This document shows, piece after piece, positions 41,028 to 50,663 of a DNA stretch of 64,000 bases; positions within the stretch are counted from its first letter, which is position 1, and the number at the start of each line of letters is the position of its first letter. The stretch covers positions 85,566-149,565 of the forward strand of contig JBFGZQ010000009.1 of the NCBI GenBank assembly GCA_041586735.1, written 5' to 3'. Below the pieces are notes generated by a model. That model did not search any database. It was not told the DNA's origin and was given only the letters and a program-made list of their open reading frames with translations. The position numbers and the translations under genes were made by a program. Origin of the DNA: Motiliproteus sp041586735 (GTDB lineage Bacteria > Pseudomonadota > Gammaproteobacteria > Pseudomonadales > Balneatricaceae).

Positions 41028-41736
41028 TTACGCCCGCATTTACGCCAGCGACGCTGTCGATCTCGGTTTGAGTCAGGGCACGATACTCGCCGGGGGCCAG
41101 TGTGGGATCGAGCACAATCGCCCCCATCTGTTCACGGTGCAGCGCGACCACTTTATTGCGAAAGCGTCCAAACATCCGCTTGATCTGATGGTAACGCCCC
41201 TCGTACAGCCAGAGCCGCACCTGATGACTGCCGAGCTGCTCGAGCCGCACCGGCTGGGTGGTGATATCTTCAAAGCCCAAGTAGATCCCGGCGGCAAACC
41301 GCGAGGCGGTATCGGGATGTATAGGATCTTCGGTCTCGACCCTGTAGACCTTGGCGAGCTGTTTATCGGGCTGGGTCAGATGACGCGACCAGCGGCCATC
41401 GTCGGTGAGCAGCAGCAACCCGGTGCTGTTGCGATCCAGCCGACCGCCAATATGCAATAGCTCAGGGTCGGGTTCATCGAGCAACGCTAACGCCGTCGGG
41501 TGCTGGGCATCGCTGGTGGCACTGAGATAGCCACGCGGTTTATGGAGCATAAAGTAGCGTGGCTGGCGCGACTGCAGCAGCTGGCCCTCCAGCTCGATCC
41601 GGCTGAAGGCCGTGACCGCATGCAGCGGGTCGCTGACCCGCTGGCCATCGACCCGTACCTGCCCGGTAGCCAACCAGCGACGCGCCTGCTTGCGACTAGC
41701 CTGGGGAAGATGGCTGAGAAACCGATCCAGGCGCAT
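41005..41736 (-). CDS. rsuA: 16S rRNA pseudouridine-516 synthase
   Basis: 243 residues from ATG 41736 (MRLDRFLSHLPQASRKQARRWL), the normal RsuA start. An S4 RNA-binding domain is followed by the pseudouridine synthase domain with catalytic Asp in GGRLDRNSTGLLLLTDDG, and closing motifs YEGRYHQIKRMFGRFRNKVVALHRE. RsuA modifies U516 of 16S rRNA. It starts 4 bases after the stop of the upstream exonuclease gene on the same strand, so the two are coupled. The 3' end overlaps the convergent DUF2789 gene. Confidence 0.93.
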   Translation of the reverse strand: MRLDRFLSHLPQASRKQARRWLATGQVRVDGQRVSDPLHAVTAFSRIELEGQLLQSRQPRYFMLHKPRGYLSATSDAQHPTALALLDEPDPELLHIGGRLDRNSTGLLLLTDDGRWSRHLTQPDKQLAKVYRVETEDPIHPDTASRFAAGIYLGFEDITTQPVRLEQLGSHQVRLWLYEGRYHQIKRMFGRFRNKVVALHREQMGAIVLDPTLAPGEYRALTQTEIDSVAGVNAGVIIDAAVD

Positions 41737-41740
41737 CGAC

Positions 41741-42418
41741 TCAGCCGCCTTGGTCGTAGTGTGGGGCGTGATGACTGGAGAGCCGCTTGGCATGGCGCCC
41801 GAGCAGCGCCGCCACCGAGCCCTTAGGGGTACGGGTCAGCTGCTGCAGCAACGCGAAGGAGACCCTAGGTAGCGCAAAGTGCTGCCCTATATCCTCGAGC
41901 ATCCGCAGCCACAGATGTGCGGTCATCTCGGCATCCGCCAGGGCCCGGTGGTAGACACCGTCGCTAGGCAGCTGCAGCTGGCTTACCAGGGTACCCAGCT
42001 TATGGTTGGCCAGCTGCGGATAGAGTCGCCTGGCCGCCAGCATCGAGCAGGCAAAATCACCGAGCGAGCGCCGTTGAATTCGGCTGAACTCGGCCTCCAG
42101 AAAACGGCGATCAAAGGAGGCGTTATGGGCCACCATATTGTCATCACCCAGATACTCGGCAAACTCGGCCATCACTCGGGCGCAGGGCTGCGCCTTGGCC
42201 AGCATGGCATTGCTAATTCCGGTATAGCCTTCGATAAAGCTGTCGACCCGACATCCTGGGTTCATCAGCGCCTGAAACCGATCGCGGATCCGGCCATCGA
42301 CCAGCCGTACCGCGCCGATCTCTATGGCTCGATCACCCTGGTCGGGCGACAGGCCGGTGGTTTCAAAGTCGAGCACCACCAGACTGTTGGCGTTACGCTG
42401 AGCTAGAGCAGAGGTCAT
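41741..42418 (-). CDS. DnaQ-like 3'-5' exonuclease
   Basis: 225 residues from ATG 42418. The DEDD exonuclease motifs are present: LVVLDFETTGLSPDQGDRAIEIGAV (Exo I), NMVAHNASFDRRFLEAEF (Exo II) and YHRALADAEMTAHLWLRML (Exo III, His-x-x-x-x-Asp, so DEDDh). This fits proofreading-subunit-like or PolC-type free exonucleases rather than the epsilon subunit itself. About 40 residues at the C-terminus are variable. Followed by rsuA 4 bases later and divergent from yaaA. Confidence 0.9.
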   Translation of the reverse strand: MTSALAQRNANSLVVLDFETTGLSPDQGDRAIEIGAVRLVDGRIRDRFQALMNPGCRVDSFIEGYTGISNAMLAKAQPCARVMAEFAEYLGDDNMVAHNASFDRRFLEAEFSRIQRRSLGDFACSMLAARRLYPQLANHKLGTLVSQLQLPSDGVYHRALADAEMTAHLWLRMLEDIGQHFALPRVSFALLQQLTRTPKGSVAALLGRHAKRLSSHHAPHYDQGG

Positions 42419-42634
42419 GGGCAGTCGCCATCTAAAAAAATCACATTGTAGCGGCCTGGATATCGAGTACAAGCCGGGCAGCCGCCCAGATGCTCGGCCG
42501 CGCAGTAACCACCGCATGATCCACCTAAATACGCGATGCGTTTTATCAATTTTGCAGCGCTGCGGTTATACTGATGCCCTGTTATCGACCTTAATAGCAC
42601 TGTTATTACTATCCGGGAACCCACCACTGCCGCC

Positions 42635-43417
42635 ATGCTGATTCTGATCTCGCCCGCCAAGACCCTCGACTTTGATAGCGCCCCGACCACCCGGCGCAGC
42701 AGTCAACCGCAGCTGCTGCAACACTCGGAGCTGCTGATCACCCAACTGCGGACCCTGGCACCGCAACAGCTGGGCAAGCTGATGAAGCTCAGCGATAAGC
42801 TCGCCAGCCTGAATGCGGTCCGTTATGAGAGCTGGTCGCAGCCCTTCAACAGCGATAATGCCAAGCAGGCGCTGCTGGCGTTTAAAGGCGATGTCTATAG
42901 CGGCTTGGATGCCGAGAGCCTCAGCGAAGACGATCTGAGCTTTGCCCAGCAGCACCTGCGGATGCTATCGGGGCTCTACGGTCTGCTGCGGCCGCTGGAT
43001 CTGATGCAGCCCTACCGCCTGGAGATGGGTACCCGGCTGAGCAACCCAAGGGGCAGCAATCTGTACCAGTTCTGGGGCTCTATTATCACCGATGCGGTTA
43101 ACCAGGCGCTGGCCGAGCAGGGCGATCAGCTGCTGATCAACCTAGCCTCAAACGAGTACTACAAGTCGATACAGCCCAAGCGTCTCAACGCCCAAGTGAT
43201 CACCCCGGTGTTTAAGGATTATAAAAACGGCCAATACAAAGTAATCAGCTTTTATGCCAAAAAAGCCCGCGGACTGATGAGTCGTTACCTCATTCAAAAC
43301 CGCCTCGACAGCGTCAAGGCACTGCAGGAGTTTGATGCGCAGGGTTACGCGTTTTGCAGCTCCGAATCCAATGCCGATACCCTGGTGTTTAAACGCCACG
43401 CCAGTGCGGCCGGTTAA
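42635..43417 (+). CDS. yaaA: Peroxide stress protein YaaA
   Basis: 260 residues. The N-terminus MLILISPAKTLDFDSAP and inner motifs RAFKGDVY-like (LAFKGDVYSGLDAESLS), FAQQHLRMLSGLYGLLRPLDLMQPYRLEMGTRL and NLASNEYYKSI are diagnostic. YaaA binds DNA and limits free iron during hydrogen peroxide stress. Monocistronic by position: divergent from the exonuclease gene and convergent with the potassium channel gene. No OxyR-type site could be recognised by eye. Confidence 0.95.
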   Translation: MLILISPAKTLDFDSAPTTRRSSQPQLLQHSELLITQLRTLAPQQLGKLMKLSDKLASLNAVRYESWSQPFNSDNAKQALLAFKGDVYSGLDAESLSEDDLSFAQQHLRMLSGLYGLLRPLDLMQPYRLEMGTRLSNPRGSNLYQFWGSIITDAVNQALAEQGDQLLINLASNEYYKSIQPKRLNAQVITPVFKDYKNGQYKVISFYAKKARGLMSRYLIQNRLDSVKALQEFDAQGYAFCSSESNADTLVFKRHASAAG

Positions 43418-43469
43418 TCGGCTGTGGATAGCCTAGTCAGCACCCATAGCGCATGCGGCAGATAGCGAT

Positions 43470-45272
43470 TCATCCGCCGTTGCGTCCATTAGGCTCAGAG
43501 GCTGCACCTGAGCGAGGATGCGTTTCGACCACCACCGCATCCGTGTTACGACCAGACATGGCTGCAGCATCAGCAGGACGATGCCAGGCCGTCAGCTTTC
43601 GCACCAGCCAGCCGGACTGCATCGGTTTACCCAACACATAATCCAGAACATTGGCATTGCTCAGCGTCCAGCGCATCTCCCGACGGGCATCCGGCTTACC
43701 ACAAAACAGGATGCGATCGTCGGGCAACAGCCGCTCCTCGGGATCGGGCAACAACAGGCAGCCATTGTCGCGTTTGAGCATCAGCGCCAACGCGGCCAAT
43801 TTACGCCCTCGGTCACGCGGATCACGAATAATGTCACCTAAGCGGATGAGATCCCCCTGCTGCAGGTCGTCGAGAACCGCGGCCGCATCTAGCGCATCGA
43901 TACCAAAATCCCAGCTATCCAGCTCATGGGATCCCACCAGTTCACTCATCCGATTCAGCAGACTACGCGCCCAGACCTCCTGCTGTTTGCGTAGCTGCTG
44001 CAGGAACGCCGGCACCAGTGGGGTCTTGAGCGGCGAGAGGATATGGTTGGCGATAATTCGGGCTGGATCCATCACCAGATCGGTATTGGCGGCCTCAAAA
44101 ACCGCGGCATTGCTACTGGCATTCTGGCGCGCCACCGTCATCAGCTTGGGATTAAGCGCCAGCGCGGTCATGATGATCGATAGGTTATTGGCATCATTAT
44201 CGGTGCCCGCGATCAGGCCGACGGCGCCCTCAATACGCGCCTGCTTCAAGGTCACGGCTTCGGTACCCAAACCCAACACGAAATCGATCTCCAACCCCTC
44301 CGGCTGGGGATAGTTATCGATCAGCGTCAACGACACCGGTTTACCCTCAAAACTACGGTGCAGCGCACGACCAAAACGGCCATAACCACAAATAATCCAG
44401 CGCCCCTGAGTCTTTTGATAGGCACTCTTGAGCGCACGGTGCTCCGGGTTGGTCAGCCAATCATAGATTAGATGTTTATAGGGCGAGTGCAGCGCCATGC
44501 CCAGATAATCGGCATAGGTCACAAAGGGGTCGATAATTCGATCGGTACCAAAGGAGGCCAGATTGGCGGTAGTGGTATCCGATTCACTGCGACAGATCAC
44601 CGCCAGCTGCTGCTGTTTAGCCAATAATTTGGTGGCGATGGCGATCGCCAGGTTTGCCGAATCCTGATCGGTCAACGCCAGCACCGCCAGACAGTGCGGG
44701 TTCAACAACCCCGCGTCATGCAGCACCTCCGGCTCAGCAGCATCGGCGCAGAGACCATGAATAGACATCGGCAGTGTCGAGGACTCCAAGGCATCGATGC
44801 GGTTACGCTCGATATCGACCACCACTACCCGAATCCCTCGCTCCACCAGATGCTTGACCACTAGCTGACCGGTGATCCCGTAGCCACAGATCAGATAGAA
44901 GGGTTCCTGAATCCCACGCACGCTGCGAATAAAACTGTAGCGCTGCATCTGCCGGATAAAGGCCTGATCCTGAAACAGGGTCAGCATCTTGCCGATACCG
45001 TAGAGCCAGGAGATCACCGTGGCGTAGATACACACCAGGGTCCACATCCGCTGACCATCGGTAAAGGGGTAGGGCACCTCGCCAAAACCTATGGTCGAGC
45101 CCATAAAACTGACGAAATAGAAGGCGTGAAAAAAATCCATCCGCCAGGGCTGGCCCTGATCGTCCATGCCCGGAATCAGCACCAGCCCTAGAATGCTCAG
45201 TGCATAAACGACAATCAGGGTGAGCAGCGGCTTACGCAGCCGGCGTATAGCCATCACCAAGATATGATTCAT
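43470..45272 (-). CDS. Two-RCK potassium channel with TIGFGE filter
   Basis: 600 residues. Two membrane helices flank a pore loop whose filter reads STIGFGEVPYPF (residues 60-65 TIGFGE), differing from the common TVGYGD. Two Rossmann-type TrkA-N/RCK domains follow (FYLICGYGITGQLVVKHLVERGIRVVVVDIE near 125 and RWIICGYGRFGRALHRSFEGK near 295), and a TrkA-C-like region near 530. It should be a ligand-gated potassium channel of the inner membrane, assembling so that eight RCK units form the ring. A DUF6394 membrane protein is encoded upstream on the same strand, about 46 bases away, and may be a partner. Confidence 0.9.
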   Translation of the reverse strand: MNHILVMAIRRLRKPLLTLIVVYALSILGLVLIPGMDDQGQPWRMDFFHAFYFVSFMGSTIGFGEVPYPFTDGQRMWTLVCIYATVISWLYGIGKMLTLFQDQAFIRQMQRYSFIRSVRGIQEPFYLICGYGITGQLVVKHLVERGIRVVVVDIERNRIDALESSTLPMSIHGLCADAAEPEVLHDAGLLNPHCLAVLALTDQDSANLAIAIATKLLAKQQQLAVICRSESDTTTANLASFGTDRIIDPFVTYADYLGMALHSPYKHLIYDWLTNPEHRALKSAYQKTQGRWIICGYGRFGRALHRSFEGKPVSLTLIDNYPQPEGLEIDFVLGLGTEAVTLKQARIEGAVGLIAGTDNDANNLSIIMTALALNPKLMTVARQNASSNAAVFEAANTDLVMDPARIIANHILSPLKTPLVPAFLQQLRKQQEVWARSLLNRMSELVGSHELDSWDFGIDALDAAAVLDDLQQGDLIRLGDIIRDPRDRGRKLAALALMLKRDNGCLLLPDPEERLLPDDRILFCGKPDARREMRWTLSNANVLDYVLGKPMQSGWLVRKLTAWHRPADAAAMSGRNTDAVVVETHPRSGAASEPNGRNGG

Positions 45273-45280
45273 GCGCTTAG

Positions 45281-45325
45281 CACCTGAGCTTGGGGCGCCT
45301 GAGTCTGGGCCACCTGATCAGCGCC
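45281..45325. repeat. Tandem repeat, about 2.7 x 15 bp
   Basis: CACCTGAGCTTGGGG, CGCCTGAGTCTGGGC and CACCTGATCAGCGCC run in a row between the potassium channel start and the DUF6394 gene; the third copy covers the DUF6394 stop codon. Copies match at about two thirds of positions. Confidence 0.6.
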
Positions 45326-45701
45326 GCAGCAGGATCGTTTCAACCATCAGCAGGATCACCGAGGTCAGGTTGGCCAGCAAGGCGCCCGCCGACAGCGAGA
45401 CGATGCTGGACATCACCGAGGGGGTCATCCCGGTACCGCTGATATGTTCGGCATAGCCCCAGACAAAGGCCGCGGTCACCAGCTGTAGATCCGCAACCAG
45501 ACTGGTCGCTAACAGCACCGCACCTATATGGGTGCGATCACCCAGTTTAAGCACCGTAGCGATCAGACTAACCACCAATGCGGCAAAAAACTCGAACACG
45601 TTATGATGTGCAGGGTTATCAATATCACCCATAAAAAAACCGAAGTTAACGGTCAATGCCAACACGATAAAAAATGCAAAAGCGACCTTTTCCCGATTCA
45701 T
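45318..45701 (-). CDS. DUF6394-like small membrane protein
   Basis: 127 residues from ATG 45701, with GGGAGC upstream. Four membrane helices (KVAFAFFIVLALTVNFGFFMG, VFEFFAALVVSLIATVLKLG, AVLLATSLVADLQLVTAAFVWGY, SLSAGALLANLTSVILLMVETILL). The DIDNPAHHNVFEFFAA and KLGDRTHIGAVLLATSLVADLQL wording is that of a family placed in DUF6394; I recall this family next to potassium channels in related genomes, which matches the layout here. Function unknown; an accessory subunit of the channel is a fair guess. Confidence 0.7.
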   Translation of the reverse strand: MNREKVAFAFFIVLALTVNFGFFMGDIDNPAHHNVFEFFAALVVSLIATVLKLGDRTHIGAVLLATSLVADLQLVTAAFVWGYAEHISGTGMTPSVMSSIVSLSAGALLANLTSVILLMVETILLRR

Positions 45702-45923
45702 GGATGCTCCCTGAGCGTTGCTGCCTGTCAATAGCTAGACATTGATTCTAAAGCAGTCGGTTAGCCAAAAGAAGTCCGTATGCGCCGCACTGTCTCTGTG
45801 CCTTCTCGGCGCTTTCTCGGCAGGCTCGCCAGCGGTTCTTCGCGGCTTCTTTGGCCGCTTGGTGTTATCCCCTGCTGCGACACAGTATCATGCGCTTATT
45901 CCCAGCTATTTTTAGAGATCAAT

Positions 45924-46196
45924 ATGCAAAAAACCCTCGATCAGAAATATATGCAGGTCGCCCGCGCCTGCCTTCAAGTCCTCAACAACGTTAACCCCGC
46001 CGCTGATCGCAGCGCGCAAATCCAAGAACTCTACAACGCCATCGATACCGCGATTAACCAGCTGTATAAGCAGCAGGAGCAATCACTGGGGCGCAGTTTC
46101 AGCGCCCTCAGGGAGATTGCGGCGCTGGACCCCGACAGCGACCAGCTGAGCGATGCCATCAAACTAGCCCGCGAAGCCCTCCCCGCCAGCCATTAA
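45924..46196 (+). CDS. Small helical hypothetical protein
   Basis: 90 residues from ATG 45924, chosen because AGAGATC precedes it and because the preceding 48 codons are full of cysteines and look non-coding. Two predicted long helices (QVARACLQVLNNVNPAADRSAQIQELYNAIDTAINQLYKQQEQ and FSALREIAALDPDSDQLSDAIKLAREAL). No membrane segment. Family not recognised. Divergent from the DUF6394 gene; the following 175 bases before the protease gene hold nothing I can support. Confidence 0.6.
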   Translation: MQKTLDQKYMQVARACLQVLNNVNPAADRSAQIQELYNAIDTAINQLYKQQEQSLGRSFSALREIAALDPDSDQLSDAIKLAREALPASH

Positions 46197-46371
46197 CAGC
46201 CGCTAGTTCAGCGCCACTCCCGCAGCGCCTGAGCCCCTCTCTGTCGCTACGGACAGGTTTCTAGTCCGCGCAGGGAACCCCTCTGCGCAGGTGGGTCTAA
46301 CCCTCAACTATGCCTAAGGCTCTGCACCACTCTCAAACCGCTCACCTTTACCGTCAATAGGGTACCTCCTA

Positions 46372-49143
46372 ATGCTTCGACAGTCTGCCTACTGCTCCCG
46401 ATTACTGATGTTTATGCTGCTGTTGCTCAGCGTCCACAGCCTGGCGGCGCAGTCGGGCGCGGGTGACATCATCCAAAGCCCCAACGATCCGCGCAGCTAC
46501 CTGGCGTTTACCCTGGATAATGGTTTGCAGGTGGCGGTGATCTCGGATCCGAGCGCCGATCAGGCCGCCGCCAGTCTGGAGGTAGGCGTGGGCAGCGGCG
46601 ATGATCCCCGCCATACCCAGGGTCTGGCCCATTTTCTCGAACATATGCTGTTTCTGGGTACCGATAGATACCCCGATGCGGGCGCTTATCAGGCCTTTAT
46701 CAGCCAGCATGGCGGCAGTCACAACGCCTTCACCGCGCATGACCGCACTAACTATTTTTTTGATATCGACCAGAGCCAGCTCGCACCCGCCCTCGATCGG
46801 TTTGCACGCTTCTTTATAGCCCCGCTATTCACGCCGGAATATGTCGACCGCGAACGCCACGCCGTGCATTCCGAATTTCAGTCCAAACTCAAAGAGGATA
46901 GCAGGCGCCAATCCGCGATCCTTCGGGAGGTGATCAATCCCCAGCATCCACTGGCCACCTTCGCGGTCGGTAGCCTGGACACCCTTAAAGATAACCAGCA
47001 AGGCCGGCTGATCGATACCCTGAAACAGTTCTATCAGCGCCATTACAGCGCCGCTAATATGTCCTTGGTGGTTTTAGGGCGCGAATCCACGGCCCAGCTC
47101 AAAACCCTGGTCGAGCAGCGCTTTGGGGCTATTCCTAGCCAGCCGCAGCCCGCGCGCCCCGATCCGGTACCGCTGTTTACACCCGGAACTCTGCCGGCGC
47201 AGCTCGATATTAAAAGCCTCAAAGAGCTGCACCAGCTGTCGCTGACCTTTCCGGTACCACCGATTCGTGACTATTACGATCGTAAGCCGCTGCATTACTT
47301 AAGCGCCCTGATCGGTCACGAAGGCGAGGGCAGCTTGCTGGTTGAACTCAAACGTCGGGGTTGGGCTAACCGCCTGAGCGCCGGTCCCAGTTTTGTGTAT
47401 GACGACACCAGCACCCTGACGGTCGATATCGATCTGACCCCGGAGGGGATGAACCAGTATCAGCAGGTGGTGAAACTGCTGTTTCAACAGCTTGAACGCA
47501 TCAGACGTCAGGGCGTTCAGCAGCAACGCTTTGCCGAGGAGCAACAGCTTAGCGAACTGGCCTTCCGCTTTCAGGAGCCCAGCAAGCCGGTCTACGAGGT
47601 GCTGAAGCTGGCCAGTAAGCTGCGCGACTACCCGACCGCTGAACTCCTCCATGGCGACTACCTCTATCAGAGCTTCGATCCTAGGCTGATTCAGGCCTAC
47701 CTTAACTACATACGTCCAGATAATATGCTGCTGACCCTAGTAGCCAATGATCGGCATACCGATCGAACCGATAGCTATTACCAGGCGCAATACCGCTTGC
47801 AGCCATTACCCGCGGCGCTGCGTGCCCAGCTCGTCGACCTGCAACCCCACCCCGCTCTAGGTCTTCCCGCGGCCAACCCCTTTATTCCCCAGGATCTCAG
47901 CCTGCGAACACCTCAGGGCATGCAGCAACCGATCGCGCTGCTCGAACAACCGGGCTTCCGGCTCTGGTATCAACAGGATGATCAGTTCCGCGTGCCGCGT
48001 GCCGACCTGTTTCTCAGCTTCCGCTCACCCCGGGCTAACGACTCTCCACGCCATCAGCTGATGACCGCCCTGCTGACCCAGCTGGTCGATGAGCGTCTCA
48101 ATGCGTTTCTCTACCCCGCCACCGAGGCTGGACTTAACAGCCGGATTTACGCCCATGTGCGCGGCTTCAGCATCCGCATCTCCGGTTACAGCGATCGCCA
48201 GCAGCCGCTGCTAGAGCGGATCGTCGCCACCCTGACCGAACTACAGGTCGATGCCGACAAGCTGGCTATTTTCAAGCAGCGGCTGCGCCAGCAGCTCGAG
48301 AACAAGGCCAAGGATAAACCCTACAATCAGGGCTTTGAGGCCCTGTATCAGCGCATCCTGGAGCCGCGCTGGTCGACCGAGCAACAGCTCGCCGAGATCG
48401 ATAGCATCGATGCCGGCGAGCTGCAGGCCTTCAAAACCACACTCCTGCAGCGTGGCAATATCGAAGCCCTCGCCCACGGCAACCTGAGCCCCACACAGGC
48501 TAAAGCCTTGGCGGGCGTATTAACCCAACGACTGCTGGCAACGCTGGAGCCGGTCGAGGTTCCTCAGGCGCGGGCACGTCAACTCGCATCGGGCACCGAA
48601 ACCCTGGTGCTGGATATCGATCACCATGACTCGGCGCTGATCGTCTATCTACAGGCGGCACAAAAAAGCTTGGCCGATAGAGCCCGGTTCGGATTACTGG
48701 CCAAGGTACTGGAAGCGCCCTTCTACACCGAGCTACGTACCGAAAAACAGCGCGGTTATGTAATCTTCGCCACCCCGATGCCGATTCAGGAGCACCCTGC
48801 TTTAGCACTGGTTATCCAATCACCCTCGGCCTCCCCAGACAGCCTGCTCGAGGACATCGATAGCTTCTTTGCACGTGGCCAGGGACTCATCGAGGCCCTC
48901 GATGAACCGACACTGGACAGCTATCGCCAGGGGTTGATCAGCGAACTGATGAAACAGGAGCAGAAACTCAGCCAACGCAGTGATCGCTACTGGCAAGAGA
49001 TCGATAAGGGCTACTATAGCTTTGACAGTCGCGAGCAACTGGTAGCGGCCATTACCGAGGTGAGCAAACAGCAACTGCTCAGTACCTTTGCCGAACTCAA
49101 CCAACGTCGGCTGATCGTCCGCTCAACGGGGAGCGGTGCTTAG
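46372..49143 (+). CDS. M16 family zinc protease, pitrilysin type
   Basis: 923 residues with a signal peptide (LLMFMLLLLSVHSLAA-QSG), so periplasmic. The inverted zinc motif HFLEH gives His87, Glu90 and His91 in GLAHFLEHMLFLGTDRYPD, and the distal Glu is in RERHAVHSEFQSKLKED. The sequence follows the insulinase/protease III plan of four related domains; the C-terminal half keeps LRTEKQRGYVIFATPM, the region that closes the chamber. It should degrade short peptides in the periplasm. It resembles PtrA/Ptr but I do not assign the symbol. Single gene; GTACCTCC precedes the start. Confidence 0.93.
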   Translation: MLRQSAYCSRLLMFMLLLLSVHSLAAQSGAGDIIQSPNDPRSYLAFTLDNGLQVAVISDPSADQAAASLEVGVGSGDDPRHTQGLAHFLEHMLFLGTDRYPDAGAYQAFISQHGGSHNAFTAHDRTNYFFDIDQSQLAPALDRFARFFIAPLFTPEYVDRERHAVHSEFQSKLKEDSRRQSAILREVINPQHPLATFAVGSLDTLKDNQQGRLIDTLKQFYQRHYSAANMSLVVLGRESTAQLKTLVEQRFGAIPSQPQPARPDPVPLFTPGTLPAQLDIKSLKELHQLSLTFPVPPIRDYYDRKPLHYLSALIGHEGEGSLLVELKRRGWANRLSAGPSFVYDDTSTLTVDIDLTPEGMNQYQQVVKLLFQQLERIRRQGVQQQRFAEEQQLSELAFRFQEPSKPVYEVLKLASKLRDYPTAELLHGDYLYQSFDPRLIQAYLNYIRPDNMLLTLVANDRHTDRTDSYYQAQYRLQPLPAALRAQLVDLQPHPALGLPAANPFIPQDLSLRTPQGMQQPIALLEQPGFRLWYQQDDQFRVPRADLFLSFRSPRANDSPRHQLMTALLTQLVDERLNAFLYPATEAGLNSRIYAHVRGFSIRISGYSDRQQPLLERIVATLTELQVDADKLAIFKQRLRQQLENKAKDKPYNQGFEALYQRILEPRWSTEQQLAEIDSIDAGELQAFKTTLLQRGNIEALAHGNLSPTQAKALAGVLTQRLLATLEPVEVPQARARQLASGTETLVLDIDHHDSALIVYLQAAQKSLADRARFGLLAKVLEAPFYTELRTEKQRGYVIFATPMPIQEHPALALVIQSPSASPDSLLEDIDSFFARGQGLIEALDEPTLDSYRQGLISELMKQEQKLSQRSDRYWQEIDKGYYSFDSREQLVAAITEVSKQQLLSTFAELNQRRLIVRSTGSGA

Positions 49144-49189
49144 CGACCAACTGAGCCTTAACAAGCTGTCGTGCCGTAGCGCGCCAACC

Positions 49190-50641
49190 CTATGCCGGGT
49201 AGATCGACTCGGCATAGGCTGCCACTTCCTGGAGAATGTGCAGTTTCTCGGGAGTCAGTTGTGGATCACTGCCCAGCGCATTGAGGCGCTCGAACAGCTG
49301 CTCAAAACCTAGCAACTTGGGGCCGGGCTCCAACAGCCGTTGGGCACAAAATTCAGACCAGCGTTGTCGCTCGTCGCTCTCAAGAGTCTCGGGATAGTTG
49401 CGCGCCCGAAAGCGAAACAGCATCTCCTCCAGACGCGGATCCTGGAACATCGGCTCCAGCTCAGCCAGGCGCTGGGGGTCGCAGTTGCGAATCTGCGCCA
49501 TCGCCCGTTTATCCGTTTCGCCAAAAAAACCACCGCTGTAGAGCATCTGATCCGGATCGGTCAGCGGTGCTAAGTTAGCCTGCTCGAAGACCGCCCGCAC
49601 CTTAGACGCCAACCCCTGCGCTGTGCGCAGCATCCCCAGATGGGTGCGACAGACCGCACCCGAGATCGACAACCGCTCGGCCTGCGCGGTATTGAGCATC
49701 GCTGCCGGCGCCAGCATCGGGGATTTATTTAAATGTACCAGTTTCAGTGGGATGCGCGGCTCGTTGGCGGCCAGATCGGCGCTCGCGGTATACAGCTTGG
49801 CGGCGATCTGTTCTGCACTCAGCTGCAACAGCGGGGTCGGATCAACGCTCAGATCATAGACGATCACCGCGTTTTTATTCAGCGGATGGCTCGCCAAGGG
49901 CGCCACCAACGCGGTATTGAAACGCTCGACCGGAAATTTCGATGACACATGCAGCACCGGTTTCATCCGCACCACATCCAGCATCGGCCCGGCCACTCGC
50001 TTATCCCGGAGTTGCAGCGCATAGGCAAACAGCTTCGGCTGCGCCTGTTTCAGCAGTTTGGCCAGCGCGATAGTGGCGTAGACATCGGACAACGCATCGT
50101 GGGCCGACGCATGCGCCAGACCATTAGCACGACTGAGATCCTCTAACCGCAGACTCGGCCGGCCATCCTCGTAGCAGGGCCATTCGATCCCCTCGGGACG
50201 TAAGGCCCGTGCCAGTCGCAGCACATCGATAATATCCCAGCGTGAATTGCCGTTTTGCCACTCGCGGGCGTAAGGGTCGAAAAAGTTACGATACAGTGCG
50301 TAACGAGTCACCTCATCATCAAATCTCAGGCTGTTATACCCCACCCCGCAGGTACCGGGCTGCGCCAACTGTTGATGAATCTGGGTGATAAACTCCACCT
50401 CGGGGACCCCTTCGCGCAGCGCCTGCTGCGGAGTAATGCCGGTGATTAGACAGGCCTCGGGGTGCGGCAGGTAATCCTCCGTAGGCTTGCAAAAAATCAT
50501 CAGCGGATCGCCAAGGATATTGAGCTCGGCATCAGTGCGAATGCCCGCAAACTGCACCGGACGGTCCAGCATCGGCGTGGCACCAAAGGTTTCATAATCG
50601 TGCCAGTAAAAACTAAAATCAGACGCGTCCATTAGCTCCAT
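49190..50641 (-). CDS. sbcB: Exodeoxyribonuclease I
   Basis: 483 residues from ATG 50641 (ATG 50632 also possible). SbcB digests single-stranded DNA 3' to 5' in repair and recombination. The DEDDh motifs are FYWHDYETFGATPMLDRPVQFAGIRTD, GYNSLRFDDEVTRYALYRNFFDPYAREWQNGNSRWDIIDVLR and HASAHDALSDVYATIALAKLL, followed by the SH3-like and helical C-terminal parts with FRARNYPETL. The region just upstream of the start is a 13-bp six-copy tandem repeat, so copy number could change the leader length. Confidence 0.96.
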   Translation of the reverse strand: MELMDASDFSFYWHDYETFGATPMLDRPVQFAGIRTDAELNILGDPLMIFCKPTEDYLPHPEACLITGITPQQALREGVPEVEFITQIHQQLAQPGTCGVGYNSLRFDDEVTRYALYRNFFDPYAREWQNGNSRWDIIDVLRLARALRPEGIEWPCYEDGRPSLRLEDLSRANGLAHASAHDALSDVYATIALAKLLKQAQPKLFAYALQLRDKRVAGPMLDVVRMKPVLHVSSKFPVERFNTALVAPLASHPLNKNAVIVYDLSVDPTPLLQLSAEQIAAKLYTASADLAANEPRIPLKLVHLNKSPMLAPAAMLNTAQAERLSISGAVCRTHLGMLRTAQGLASKVRAVFEQANLAPLTDPDQMLYSGGFFGETDKRAMAQIRNCDPQRLAELEPMFQDPRLEEMLFRFRARNYPETLESDERQRWSEFCAQRLLEPGPKLLGFEQLFERLNALGSDPQLTPEKLHILQEVAAYAESIYPA

Positions 50642-50663
50642 TATTCTCGTCAAGTGATCGCAG

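Noticed and set aside
45780..45923. 48-codon N-terminal extension of the small helical protein
   Set aside because: Cys/Arg/Ser-rich, unlike the rest, and a ribosome site lies before ATG 45924.
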